A stretch of DNA of 64,000 nucleotides from JBFMFB01 sp040752115 (GTDB lineage Bacteria > Pseudomonadota > Gammaproteobacteria > Burkholderiales > Sulfuricellaceae), in the NCBI GenBank assembly GCA_040752115.1, contig JBFMFB010000012.1:1-64000 (forward strand), read 5' to 3'. The translations under genes and the position numbers were made by a program. Positions 17,023-36,159 of the stretch are shown piece by piece. The first letter of the stretch is position 1. Each line of letters begins with the position of its first letter. Under the pieces are notes generated by a model. It saw nothing but the letters and a program-made list of their open reading frames with translations. It was not told where the DNA came from and did not search any database.

Positions 17023-17051
17023 AGTTTAGCGTTTTTTATCCAGCCACGCAA
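17023..17051 (-). promoter_or_regulatory. Predicted sigma70 promoter of the spc operon
   Basis: On the minus strand, TTGCGT (17046-17051) and TAAACT (17023-17028) are separated by exactly 17 bases. The -35 begins 9 bases after the rpsQ stop, so this would split the S10 and spc operons, as known for E. coli. Predicted start about 17016. Confidence 0.65.
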
Positions 17052-17059
17052 GCCGAATA

Positions 17060-17317
17060 TCAAGCGGCTTTCTCAACGAGCTTGGCAACCCGCCACGTTT
17101 TCGTTTTTGCAAGCGGCCGGCATTCCTCGATCATCACCAGGTCGCCTTCGTGGAACTCGTTGTTTTCATCGTGCGCATGATATTTCTTCGACCGCCGAAT
17201 CACCTTGCCGTAAAGCGGATGCTTCACCTTGCGTTCGACCAGAACCGTAACGGTTTTATCCATCTTGTCGCTCACCACGCGCCCAATCAGCGCGCGCGTC
17301 ACTTTTTCCGCGCTCAT
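17060..17317 (-). CDS. rpsQ: 30S ribosomal protein S17
   Basis: An 85-residue S17, an OB-fold 16S rRNA binder. RALIGRVVSDKMDKTVTVLV and GDLVMIEECRPLAKTKTWRV are diagnostic. Its ATG overlaps the rpmC stop by 4 bases, so it is translationally coupled; it is the last gene of the S10 block. Confidence 0.98.
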   Translation of the reverse strand: MSAEKVTRALIGRVVSDKMDKTVTVLVERKVKHPLYGKVIRRSKKYHAHDENNEFHEGDLVMIEECRPLAKTKTWRVAKLVEKAA

Positions 17318-17511
17318 GCCTGTCTCGCCTTTTCACTTATCAACGTGCGCACCCGCGCAATATCCTTGCGCACCTTGCCCAACTGATCGGTCTTGTTGCT
17401 TTGCTGAGTGGCAATCTGCATGCGCAGGCCGAACTGGGCGCGCAGCAACTCGACCAGTTCCTGGTTCAGCTCATCTACCGATTTGGCTCTCAATTCGCTG
17501 GCTTTCATCAT
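17314..17511 (-). CDS. rpmC: 50S ribosomal protein L29
   Basis: A 65-residue helical L29 near the tunnel exit beside L23. MMKASELRAKSVDELNQELV opens it and GKVRKDIARVRTLISEKARQ closes it. Two ATG codons are adjacent; the second would give the same protein without Met1. It starts directly at the rplP stop and overlaps rpsQ. Confidence 0.97.
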   Translation of the reverse strand: MMKASELRAKSVDELNQELVELLRAQFGLRMQIATQQSNKTDQLGKVRKDIARVRTLISEKARQA

Positions 17512-17928
17512 TTAGCTACCCACGTGTCGAACAACAAAAGTAGTCGCGATCGGCAGCTTGGCCGCGGCCAGGCGGAATGCCTCGCGCGCCAGCCCCTCGT
17601 CGACGCCGTCCATTTCGTACAGCACCTTGCCGGGCTGGATCTCGGCTACGTAAAACTCCGGGTTGCCCTTGCCGTTACCCATCCGCACTTCAGCGGGCTT
17701 GGCGGAGATGGGCTTATCCGGATAGATGCGGATCCAGATGCGCCCGCCGCGCTTGATGTGGCGCGTCATGGCACGGCGCGCGGCTTCAATCTGGCGTGCC
17801 GTCAAACGGCCGCGGCCGACCGCTTTCAGACCGTACTCGCCGAAGCTCACCTTGTTGCCCCGAGTGGCGATCCCAGTGTTGCGGCCCTTTTGCTGTTTGC
17901 GGTATTTCAGTCTAGCTGGCTGCAGCAT
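17512..17928 (-). CDS. rplP: 50S ribosomal protein L16
   Basis: A 138-residue L16 near the A-site tRNA elbow. MLQPARLKYRKQQKGRNTGI, RGGRIWIRIYPDKPISAKPA and GKGNPEFYVAEIQPGKVLYE are diagnostic, the last containing the loop where L16 arginine is hydroxylated in some bacteria. Its start lies inside the end of rpsC (17-base overlap), so it is probably translated by coupling. Confidence 0.98.
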   Translation of the reverse strand: MLQPARLKYRKQQKGRNTGIATRGNKVSFGEYGLKAVGRGRLTARQIEAARRAMTRHIKRGGRIWIRIYPDKPISAKPAEVRMGNGKGNPEFYVAEIQPGKVLYEMDGVDEGLAREAFRLAAAKLPIATTFVVRHVGS

Positions 17929-18619
17929 GTTTCGCTCCTGACTTTCTTACTTTCTTTTCCGGTTCGGGCGCCGCTACGGGCTGCTCGCCCTTGCCCAGCA
18001 CCTCGCCCTTGAATACCCATACCTTGATGCCGATAACGCCATAGGTGGTCTTGGCTTCTGCCGTACCATAGTCGATGTCGGCACGCAGCGTATGCAGCGG
18101 CACACGCCCTTCGCGATACCATTCGGTGCGCGCGATTTCGATGCCATTCAGCCGGCCCGAGCTCATGATCTTGATCCCCTGGGCGCCAAGACGCATGGCG
18201 TTCTGCATCGCGCGTTTCATGGCGCGGCGGAACATGATGCGCTTTTCAAGCTGAGCGGCGATGTTCTCGGCGATCAGTTGCGCGTCGGTCTCAGGCTTGC
18301 GGATCTCCTCGATATTGAGGTGAACCGGCACGCCCATCAGCTTCTGCAGCTGCACCTTGAGAGATTCGATATCCTCGCCTTTCTTGCCGATCACCACGCC
18401 CGGCCGGGCGCTGTAAATCGTGATCTTGGCATCGCGCGCGGGGCGCTCGATGACGATTCTGCCGACTGCGGCATGCGCCAGCTTCTGCTTCAGAAAGGCA
18501 CGAACCTTGATGTCGTCGCGCAACATGCCGCCAAAGTTCTTGCTGTTCGCAAACCACTTCGACGACCAATTTTTCAGAACGCTCAGGCGAAAGCCTGTCG
18601 GATGTATTTTCTGTCCCAT
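17912..18619 (-). CDS. rpsC: 30S ribosomal protein S3
   Basis: A 235-residue S3 at the mRNA entry channel. MGQKIHPTGFRLSVLKNWSS begins it; the KH domain is visible as RPGVVIGKKGEDIESLKVQL. A basic, low-complexity tail (KKVRKSGAKHAAAS) overlaps the first codons of rplP by 17 bases in another frame. Usual place after rplV. Confidence 0.98.
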   Translation of the reverse strand: MGQKIHPTGFRLSVLKNWSSKWFANSKNFGGMLRDDIKVRAFLKQKLAHAAVGRIVIERPARDAKITIYSARPGVVIGKKGEDIESLKVQLQKLMGVPVHLNIEEIRKPETDAQLIAENIAAQLEKRIMFRRAMKRAMQNAMRLGAQGIKIMSSGRLNGIEIARTEWYREGRVPLHTLRADIDYGTAEAKTTYGVIGIKVWVFKGEVLGKGEQPVAAPEPEKKVRKSGAKHAAAS

Positions 18620-18630
18620 CGTATGTCCTC

Positions 18631-18963
18631 TCAGTCGCCAACGGTCACGGTAATATGGCAGGTCGGCTTGAGAATGCGCGCGCCCCGGCCCTTGGCACGA
18701 GCGCGGAAGCGCTTCAGTGTCGTGCCCTCGTCCACGCAGATCGTGGCCACTTTCAGTTCGTCGATGTCCGCGCCTTCGTTATGCTCTGCATTCGCAATGG
18801 CCGACTCCAACACCTTCTTGATGATGACTGCGCCCTTCTTCGGGCTGAAGGTCAGGATGTTGAGCGCGCGCTCGACCGGGAGCCCGCGGATCTGGTCAGC
18901 CACCAGACGGCCCTTCTGAGCCGAAAGGCGGGTACCGCGTAGTACTGCTGTCACTCTCATCAT
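18631..18963 (-). CDS. rplV: 50S ribosomal protein L22
   Basis: A 110-residue L22 whose long beta-hairpin lines the exit tunnel. RLSAQKGRLVADQIRGLPVE and the hairpin segment RFRARAKGRGARILKPTCHI are diagnostic; no insertion or deletion of the kind causing macrolide resistance is apparent. It lies between rpsS and rpsC. Confidence 0.98.
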   Translation of the reverse strand: MMRVTAVLRGTRLSAQKGRLVADQIRGLPVERALNILTFSPKKGAVIIKKVLESAIANAEHNEGADIDELKVATICVDEGTTLKRFRARAKGRGARILKPTCHITVTVGD

Positions 18964-18969
18964 GCCTCC

Positions 18970-19245
18970 TTATTTCTTCGCCTTCTTGTCCGCGGCATGC
19001 CCTTTGAAGGTGCGCGTCAAGGAAAATTCGCCGAGCTTGTGGCCGACCATATTCTCGTTGATGTACACCGGAATATGCTGCTTGCCGTTGTGGATGGCGA
19101 TGGTCAAGCCGACGAAGTCGGGCAGCACCGTGGAACGGCGCGACCAGGTCTTGATCGGGCGCTTGTCGTTGGTCGCCCGGGCCGCCTCCACCTTTTTGAT
19201 CAGGTGAGCGTCGACAAACGGGCCTTTTTTAATAGAACGTGCCAT
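18970..19245 (-). CDS. rpsS: 30S ribosomal protein S19
   Basis: A 91-residue S19 of the 30S head. MARSIKKGPFVDAHLIKKVE and GHKLGEFSLTRTFKGHAADK are diagnostic. It begins 6 bases after rplB and ends 6 bases before rplV. Confidence 0.99.
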   Translation of the reverse strand: MARSIKKGPFVDAHLIKKVEAARATNDKRPIKTWSRRSTVLPDFVGLTIAIHNGKQHIPVYINENMVGHKLGEFSLTRTFKGHAADKKAKK

Positions 19246-19251
19246 ATCAGA

Positions 19252-20085
19252 TTACCTCTTGTTCGAAGGACGGCGGCGCACGATCATGCCTTGCGTGCGT
19301 TTGTTCTTGCGCGTGCGATACCCTTTGGTCGGCGTGCCCCACGGACTCACCGGATGACGTCCGGCAGCCGTCTTGCCTTCGCCGCCGCCGTGCGGATGGT
19401 CAATCGGGTTCATCGCCACACCGCGCACCGTCGGGCGAACCCCGCGCCAACGCATGGCGCCTGCCTTGCCGATCGAACGCAGACTGTGCTCGGAGTTACC
19501 CACCTCGCCGATGGTCGCCTTGCAGTCCACATGCACCTTGCGTATCTCGCCGGAGCGCAGCCGCAACTGGGCATAGCTGCCCTCGCGCGCCAGCAGCTGC
19601 ACCGAAGTGCCTGCCGAGCGGGCCAACTGCGCGCCCTTGCCGGGCAGCATTTCGATGCAGTGGATCGTGGTGCCCACCGGAATGTTTCTCAGCGGCAGCG
19701 CGTTGCCGACCTTGATCGGAGAGTCCGAGCCGCTGATCAGCTGCATGCCGGCGGCCACGCCCTTCGGCGCGATGATGTAGCGGCGCTCGCCGTCCGCGTA
19801 GCACAGGAGCGCCAGATGCGCGCTGCGGTTCGGATCGTATTCGAGACGCTCCACCTTTGCCGGCACGCCGTCCTTGTCGCGGCGGAAATCCACGACACGG
19901 TAGTGCTGCTTGTGGCCGCCGCCCTGGTGGCGAGTAGTAATGTGGCCGTTGTTGTTGCGGCCAGCATTCTTCGACTGGGCACGAAGCAGCGGCGCATGGG
20001 GCGCCCCCTTGTGCAACTCCGGCGTCACGATCTTGACAACTGCGCGCCGGCCGGCGGAAGTCGGTTTTACCTTAATGATTGCCAT
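19252..20085 (-). CDS. rplB: 50S ribosomal protein L2
   Basis: A 277-residue L2, needed for subunit association and peptidyl-transferase integrity. MAIIKVKPTSAGRRAVVKIV at the start and VAMNPIDHPHGGGEGKTAAG near the C-terminus (with the conserved histidine implicated in catalysis-related structure) identify it. Standard position between rplW and rpsS. Confidence 0.99.
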   Translation of the reverse strand: MAIIKVKPTSAGRRAVVKIVTPELHKGAPHAPLLRAQSKNAGRNNNGHITTRHQGGGHKQHYRVVDFRRDKDGVPAKVERLEYDPNRSAHLALLCYADGERRYIIAPKGVAAGMQLISGSDSPIKVGNALPLRNIPVGTTIHCIEMLPGKGAQLARSAGTSVQLLAREGSYAQLRLRSGEIRKVHVDCKATIGEVGNSEHSLRSIGKAGAMRWRGVRPTVRGVAMNPIDHPHGGGEGKTAAGRHPVSPWGTPTKGYRTRKNKRTQGMIVRRRPSNKR

Positions 20086-20096
20086 GGCTTTCTCTC

Positions 20097-20408
20097 CTAC
20101 TCACCGGCCGCAAAGTTGATCTCTTGACCGGGCTTGAGCGCGACATACGCCTTCTTCCAGTCTTGCCGCCGTCCCTGTGTCCGGCCGTGGCGCTTGGCCT
20201 TGCCTTTCACGTTCAGCAGTTGCACGCCGGCCACTTCGACCTTGAACAGCAGCTCGACCGCCGCCTTGATCTCCGGCTTGGTAGCGTTGCTCACCACCCG
20301 GAATGCGACCTGCTCATGCTTGTCCGCGACCATGGTGGCCTTTTCCGATATCTGCGGCGCCAGAATGACCTGCATCAGCCGTTCCTGATTGAATTTAGCG
20401 GCACTCAT
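20097..20408 (-). CDS. rplW: 50S ribosomal protein L23
   Basis: A 103-residue L23, the docking site for trigger factor and SRP at the tunnel exit. VILAPQISEKATMVADKHEQ and KVEVAGVQLLNVKGKAKRHG are diagnostic; an N-terminal MSAAKFNQERLMQ extension is typical of betaproteobacteria. The start overlaps the rplD stop (ATGA). Confidence 0.98.
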   Translation of the reverse strand: MSAAKFNQERLMQVILAPQISEKATMVADKHEQVAFRVVSNATKPEIKAAVELLFKVEVAGVQLLNVKGKAKRHGRTQGRRQDWKKAYVALKPGQEINFAAGE

Positions 20409-21028
20409 CCCAGCATCTCCTCAATTTTCTTCACCGCGCTGCGGGTCAGCAGCACGTTGGAAAAGCGCACCAGATTCACTGGATCGGCATGCTGCGCTTC
20501 CACCACCAGCACGTGCGGCAGGTTGCGCGAGGACAGATAAAGGTTCTCATCCAGATCATCGGTCAGCACCAGCACGCTGTCGAACCCCATCGTCTTGATT
20601 TTCTGCGCCAACACTTTGGTCTTCGGCGAATCCACCTTGAACTCTTCCACCACTGAAAGACGGCCCTGCCGCGCCAGTTCGGACAGAATGGCGCACATGC
20701 CGGCGCGGTGCATTTTCTTGTTCACCTTGTGGCTGAAATTCTCGTCCGGGCTGCTCGGGAAAATCTTGCCGCCTCCCCGCCACAGCGGGCTGGAAGCCAT
20801 ACCCGCGCGAGCGCGGCCGGTACCCTTCTGGCGCCACGGTTTGCGCGTGCTCTTGGCAACATCCGAACGGCCCTTCTGGGCACGGGTTCCGGTACGCGCG
20901 TTGGCCATGAACGCGGTCACCACCTGATGAACCAGCGCCTCATTGAATTCGCGGCCAAACGCGGCGTCGGACGCAGCGACGTTCGCCGTCGCCTGACCTT
21001 GTTCGTTAATCAGTTTCAGCTCCATCAT
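20405..21028 (-). CDS. rplD: 50S ribosomal protein L4
   Basis: A 207-residue L4; in E. coli it represses the S10 operon by transcription attenuation and translation. The tunnel loop is visible as RKPWRQKGTGRARAGMASSP, followed by PLWRGGGKIFPSS. Two ATG codons overlap the rplC stop, so the exact start (21028 or 21025) is unsure; either way L4 is coupled to L3. Confidence 0.98.
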   Translation of the reverse strand: MMELKLINEQGQATANVAASDAAFGREFNEALVHQVVTAFMANARTGTRAQKGRSDVAKSTRKPWRQKGTGRARAGMASSPLWRGGGKIFPSSPDENFSHKVNKKMHRAGMCAILSELARQGRLSVVEEFKVDSPKTKVLAQKIKTMGFDSVLVLTDDLDENLYLSSRNLPHVLVVEAQHADPVNLVRFSNVLLTRSAVKKIEEMLG

Positions 21029-21672
21029 GCACCTGCCTTCACGCTCGGACGAATCATCACATCACCGCCTTTGGAACCGGGGACAGCGCCGCTGATCAAC
21101 AGCAACTGGCGTTCTGCATCAACCCGCACGATCTCCAGTTTCTGCACGGTGCGCTTCACGGCGCCGTAGTGGCCTGCCATGCGCTTGCCGGGGAACACGC
21201 GGCCGGGGTCCTGCGCCTGGCCGATGGAACCGGGGGTGTTGTGGGAACGGGAATTGCCATGGCTGGCACGGTTGGAACTGAAGTTGTGGCGCTTGATCAC
21301 GCCGCTGAAACCCTTGCCGTGCGAGGTACCGGTGACGTCCACCTTCTGTCCGGGCTGAAAAATATCTGCACCGATCGTTCCGCCCAGCGCGAACTTCGCC
21401 AGCTCTTCGCTGCTCACGGGGAATTCCCGCAGAATATGCCCGGCTTCCACGCCCGCTTTGGCGAAATGTCCGACCATGGGCTGGCTGACGCGATTCGGGC
21501 GGCGCGCTCCGAAGGTAACCTGCACCGCGGCATAGCCGTCGGTTTCGGGAGTCTTGATCTGGGTCACGCGGTTGTTGGACACATCCACCACCGTCACCGC
21601 GACGGAATCGCCGTCTTCGGTAAAGATGCGCGTCATGCCAATCTTGCGACCGACTAGTCCTAAGCTCATCAT
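21025..21672 (-). CDS. rplC: 50S ribosomal protein L3
   Basis: A 215-residue L3, an assembly initiator whose loop reaches the peptidyl-transferase centre. SLGLVGRKIGMTRIFTEDGD, GTSHGKGFSGVIKRHNFSSN and PGRVFPGKRMAGHYGAVKRT are diagnostic; the last contains the glutamine-loop region in a form without the usual GQ pair visible. AAGGAAAATA precedes the first of two ATG codons. Confidence 0.98.
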   Translation of the reverse strand: MMSLGLVGRKIGMTRIFTEDGDSVAVTVVDVSNNRVTQIKTPETDGYAAVQVTFGARRPNRVSQPMVGHFAKAGVEAGHILREFPVSSEELAKFALGGTIGADIFQPGQKVDVTGTSHGKGFSGVIKRHNFSSNRASHGNSRSHNTPGSIGQAQDPGRVFPGKRMAGHYGAVKRTVQKLEIVRVDAERQLLLISGAVPGSKGGDVMIRPSVKAGA

Positions 21673-21747
21673 TATTTTCCTTTAACAACGCCGATTACGA
21701 TTGACCGGCTTCTTTCATTATCGGCAGGGCAAAACCCCGCCCTGCAA

Positions 21748-22056
21748 CTACAACTTGATTTCGACGTCCACGCCGGCTGGCAAATCCAGCTTCATCAGCG
21801 CATCCACCGTCTTGTCGGTGGGATCGATGATGTCCATCAGACGCAGATGGGTGCGGATTTCGAACTGGTCGCGCGAGGTCTTGTTGACGTGCGGCGAACG
21901 CAACACGTCAAAGCGCTCGATGCGCGTCGGCAAAGGCACGGGGCCCTTGACTACCGCGCCCGTGCGCTTGGCGGTCTCAACGATCTCCAGCGCCGACTGA
22001 TCGATCAGATGGTAGTCGAATGCCTTGAGACGAATACGAATTTTCTGGCTTTGCAT
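21748..22056 (-). CDS. rpsJ: 30S ribosomal protein S10 (NusE)
   Basis: A 102-residue S10 that also serves as NusE in antitermination, pairing with NusB and NusG. SQKIRIRLKAFDYHLIDQSA and GPVPLPTRIERFDVLRSPHV are diagnostic. It is the first gene of the S10 block and follows tuf by 91 bases that carry a GTGAGG-type inverted repeat. No separate promoter was found in that gap. Confidence 0.99.
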   Translation of the reverse strand: MQSQKIRIRLKAFDYHLIDQSALEIVETAKRTGAVVKGPVPLPTRIERFDVLRSPHVNKTSRDQFEIRTHLRLMDIIDPTDKTVDALMKLDLPAGVDVEIKL

Positions 22057-22068
22057 GTTTATTTTCCT

Positions 22069-22147
22069 GTGAGGAGTTAGGGGTTAGGAGTGAGGAGTCT
22101 GTCGTTTCGAGCCGTCCGCTCCTTTCCCCTCACTCTTCACACCTCAC
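22069..22147. repeat. GTGAGG-type inverted repeat, tuf-rpsJ gap
   Basis: Left arm GTGAGGAGTTAGGGGTTAGG plus AGTGAGGAG (22069-22097) and right arm CCCCTCACTCTTCACACCTCAC (22126-22147) can pair imperfectly. The right arm matches the tRNA-Trp-tuf gap at 38.68-38.70 kb, where it also abuts a tuf stop codon. Confidence 0.8.
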
Positions 22148-23338
<1,191 letters not shown>

Positions 23339-23360
23339 GATAGTTCCCTCTAATAAACAA

Positions 23361-25451
<2,091 letters not shown>

Positions 25452-25481
25452 TTTCGATAAACCTTAATATGTGCTTTTCAT

Positions 25482-25550
25482 TCACCACGGAGACACAGAG
25501 CCGATCTCTGCAAACAAACCCCGTGTCTCTGTGCCTCTGTGGTCGAAACC
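25482..25550. repeat. CACGGAGACACAGAG-type inverted repeat
   Basis: TCACCACGGAGACACAGAG (25482-25500) faces the imperfect complement CCGTGTCTCTGTGCCTCTGT followed by GGTCGAAACC (25521-25550), which runs exactly to the rpsG stop. It sits in the rpsG-fusA gap of the str operon and would fold into a long hairpin in the mRNA. Confidence 0.8.
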
Positions 25551-26021
25551 TTAAAAGCGATAATGCGCGAAAGCCTTGTTGGCTTCGGCCATGCGGTGCA
25601 CTTCTTCGCGCTTCTTGACCGCGCTGCCGCGGCCCTCGGCCGCATCCAGCAACTCGCCCGCCAACCGGAAGCCCATGGATTTCTCGCCGCGCTTGCGCGC
25701 CGCATCCCGAAGCCAGCGCATCGCCAGCGCGGTGCGACGCAGCGGGCGCACCTCGACCGGCACCTGATAGTTGGCACCGCCAACACGCCGGCTCTTCACT
25801 TCCACCATCGGGCGGATATTGGACAGCGCCTGAGCGAACACCTCGAGCGGGTTCTTGCCGCTCTTCTTCTCGACCTGTTCCAGCGCGCCGTAAATAATCC
25901 GCTCGGCGACAGCCTTCTTGCCGCGCGTCATCAGCACATTGACGAACTTGGCGACTTCCTGGCTGCTGTATTTCGGATCCGGCAGCACTTCCCGTTTCGG
26001 CACTTCTCTGCGTCTTGGCAT
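25551..26021 (-). CDS. rpsG: 30S ribosomal protein S7
   Basis: A 156-residue S7, the primary binder of the 30S head and translational repressor of the str operon in E. coli. MPRRREVPKREVLPDPKYSS at the start and RGSAVKKREEVHRMAEANKA at the end are diagnostic. The start at 26021 is chosen over an in-frame ATG 15 bases upstream because it matches the family and follows GAGGTAATC. It lies 26 bases after rpsL. Confidence 0.98.
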   Translation of the reverse strand: MPRRREVPKREVLPDPKYSSQEVAKFVNVLMTRGKKAVAERIIYGALEQVEKKSGKNPLEVFAQALSNIRPMVEVKSRRVGGANYQVPVEVRPLRRTALAMRWLRDAARKRGEKSMGFRLAGELLDAAEGRGSAVKKREEVHRMAEANKAFAHYRF

Positions 26022-26047
26022 GATTACCTCGGTCAACTCTTAAAGAT

Positions 26048-26425
<378 letters not shown>

Positions 26426-26437
26426 GTGTTAATCCCT

Positions 26438-26469
26438 AAATAAAAATGACGGGACGGCAAAGCCGTCCC
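26438..26469 (-). terminator. Hairpin plus T-run in the rpsL leader
   Basis: The minus strand reads GGGACGGC-TTT-GCCGTCCC (8-bp stem) and then GTCATTTTTATTT. It could terminate rpoBC transcripts or attenuate those from the str promoter at 26.55 kb; it lies only 25 bases before the rpsL start. Strength is uncertain because GTCA intervenes before the T-run. Confidence 0.6.
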
Positions 26470-26542
26470 TGAAATTTTTGGTCTAGCGCGACTTTCCCCG
26501 CTTTTCACCGGGTTTTTCGCGTCGCAGCTAAAAAGATTGTGG

Positions 26543-26567
26543 ATTGTATTTGCTTAGCAACCCACTG

Positions 26568-26571
<4 letters not shown>
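26543..26571 (-). promoter_or_regulatory. Predicted sigma70 promoter of the str operon
   Basis: A consensus TTGACA (26566-26571) and TACAAT (26543-26548) are exactly 17 bases apart on the minus strand. The -35 hexamer includes the TGA stop codon of rpoC. Predicted start about 26536, giving a leader of about 110 bases before rpsL. Confidence 0.8.
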
Positions 26572-30770
<4,199 letters not shown>

Positions 30771-30780
30771 ATTTACCTCC

Positions 30781-30848
30781 GTGAGGCGTGAAGCGTGAAG
30801 CGTGAGGCGAGGGACTTCCCCCTCTCTCCTTACTCCTCACTCCTCACC
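30781..30848. repeat. GTGAGG-type inverted repeat, rpoB-rpoC gap
   Basis: GTGAGGCGTGAAGCGTGAAG then CGTGAGGCGAGGG (30781-30813) faces CTCTCCTTACTCCTCACTCC plus TCACC (30824-30848). It fills almost all of the rpoB-rpoC gap, ending 4 bases before the rpoB stop. Confidence 0.8.
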
Positions 30849-30851
30849 GAA

Positions 30852-34931
<4,080 letters not shown>

Positions 34932-34964
34932 AATGTCTCCATGGAGTACCTGCGGCAGCAGAGT

Positions 34965-35005
34965 TCAGAAGATAGAAGGCGGGAAACGAACCCCCTATCT
35001 TCTGA
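34965..35005. repeat. TCAGAAG-type inverted repeat, rplL-rpoB gap
   Basis: TCAGAAGATAG (34965-34975) and its perfect complement CTATCTTCTGA (34995-35005) form an 11-bp stem with a 19-base loop. It lies downstream of the rplL-rpoB terminator-like hairpin and upstream of the rpoB start. Confidence 0.85.
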
Positions 35006-35019
35006 TCTCTTCCAACAAA

Positions 35020-35054
35020 CGGAAAAAGGCCGGCGGGGAAAATCCCGCCAGCCT
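35020..35054 (-). terminator. rplL-rpoB terminator/attenuator
   Basis: On the minus strand AGGCTGGCGGG-ATTTTC-CCCGCCGGCCT makes an 11-bp stem with one wobble pair, followed by TTTTTCC. It begins 20 bases after the rplL stop. In E. coli an attenuator at this place lets only part of the polymerases into rpoBC; the same role is likely here. Confidence 0.85.
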
Positions 35055-35073
35055 GCTTTCCGTAGGATGCGAT

Positions 35074-35454
35074 TTACTTGATTTCGCAAGCAGCGCCAGC
35101 TTCAGCCAGTTGCTTGGCAATGGCGTCGGCGTCGGCTTTGGAAATACCTTCCTTGATCGGCTTGGGAGCGCCGTCGACCAGGTCTTTGGCTTCCTTCAGG
35201 CCCAGGCCGGTGATGGCGCGCACCACCTTGATGGTGTTGACCTTGTTGTCGCCGGCGTTGGTCAGAATAACATCGAATTCGGTCTTCTCTTCCGCAGCCG
35301 GAGCAGCGGCGCCGGCTGCCGGAGCAGCGACCGCAACCGCGGTGGCGGCGGCGGAAACGCCGAATTTCTCTTCCATTTCCTTGATCAGCTCGGACAGCTC
35401 GAGCACGGACATGCTCGCAATTGCATCCAGAATGTCAGCTTTGGCAACAGCCAT
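35074..35454 (-). CDS. rplL: 50S ribosomal protein L7/L12
   Basis: A 126-residue stalk protein, present in several copies on L10 and recruiting translation GTPases. The N-terminal dimerisation domain (about 1-32), an alanine/proline hinge (about 37-56) and the C-terminal domain with GLGLKEAKDLVDGAPKPIKE are clear. It follows rplJ by 60 bases and is closed by the attenuator before rpoB. Confidence 0.99.
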   Translation of the reverse strand: MAVAKADILDAIASMSVLELSELIKEMEEKFGVSAAATAVAVAAPAAGAAAPAAEEKTEFDVILTNAGDNKVNTIKVVRAITGLGLKEAKDLVDGAPKPIKEGISKADADAIAKQLAEAGAACEIK

Positions 35455-35514
35455 GATTTTCTCCTAAATGAATAAAGGTTTCGAACAACGGGAAAGCCCC
35501 GCGATTCAGATCTG

Positions 35515-36039
35515 TCAAGCGGCCTGCTTGGCGTCGCGAACGGCGGCAAGACCGCGCACGAACTTGGTCGGCACTTCGTTGAGGGTCTGCACGAACTTCG
35601 CAACCGGCGCCTGCATGGTGCCCAGCAGCTTTGCCAGCAGCTCTTCGCGGCTCGGCATGGTGGCGAGGCTCGCAACATCCTTGGCGGACATCACGTAATT
35701 CGCCATCGCACCGGCTTTCACCACGAATTTTTCGTTGCCTTTGGCAAAATCGTGCATCACCTTCGCTGCCGCAACCGGATCCGCGGAAATGCCGTACGCG
35801 AGCGGCCCCACCATGTGCTCGGCCAGGCCGGAGAACGGAGTCTCCGCCACGGCGCGGCGCGCCAGGGTGTTCTTGAGCACGCGCAGGTACACGCCGGAAG
35901 CGCGCGCCTTGGCACGCAGCGCCGTCATGTCCCCCACTTCCATGCCCCGGTATTCGGCCAGCACAATCGCCTGGGCATTCCCCAACTGGGCGCTGATTTC
36001 GGCCACAACCGCTTTCTTTTCTTCAAGATTGAGACTCAA
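35515..36039 (-). CDS. rplJ: 50S ribosomal protein L10
   Basis: A 174-residue L10, the base of the L7/L12 stalk and, in complex with L12, the repressor of its own mRNA in E. coli. MSLNLEEKKAVVAEISAQLG and AIVLAEYRGMEVGDMTALRA are diagnostic; the C-terminal helix that carries L12 dimers ends near AAVRDAKQAA. AAAAAGGAGAGTAGACC gives a strong ribosome site. A 328-base leader precedes it, containing an L10-type structure and two repeat elements. Confidence 0.98.
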   Translation of the reverse strand: MSLNLEEKKAVVAEISAQLGNAQAIVLAEYRGMEVGDMTALRAKARASGVYLRVLKNTLARRAVAETPFSGLAEHMVGPLAYGISADPVAAAKVMHDFAKGNEKFVVKAGAMANYVMSAKDVASLATMPSREELLAKLLGTMQAPVAKFVQTLNEVPTKFVRGLAAVRDAKQAA

Positions 36040-36062
36040 GGTCTACTCTCCTTTTTAACAAA

Positions 36063-36115
36063 AAGGATGAAGGCGGAAGGCGGAAGGATGCTTCATCCTC
36101 CGTCCCTCATCCTTC
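36063..36115. repeat. GGATGAAGG-type inverted repeat before rplJ
   Basis: AAGGATGAAGGCGGAAGGCG then GAAGGATG (36063-36090) is followed immediately by CTTCATCCTCCGTCCCTCAT then CCTTC (36091-36115), forming a near-continuous hairpin that ends about 25 bases before the rplJ start on the mRNA. Confidence 0.8.
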
Positions 36116-36159
36116 AACCCGGCGACCTTTCGTCAGGAGAAACAAAATCCTGTTTTCGG

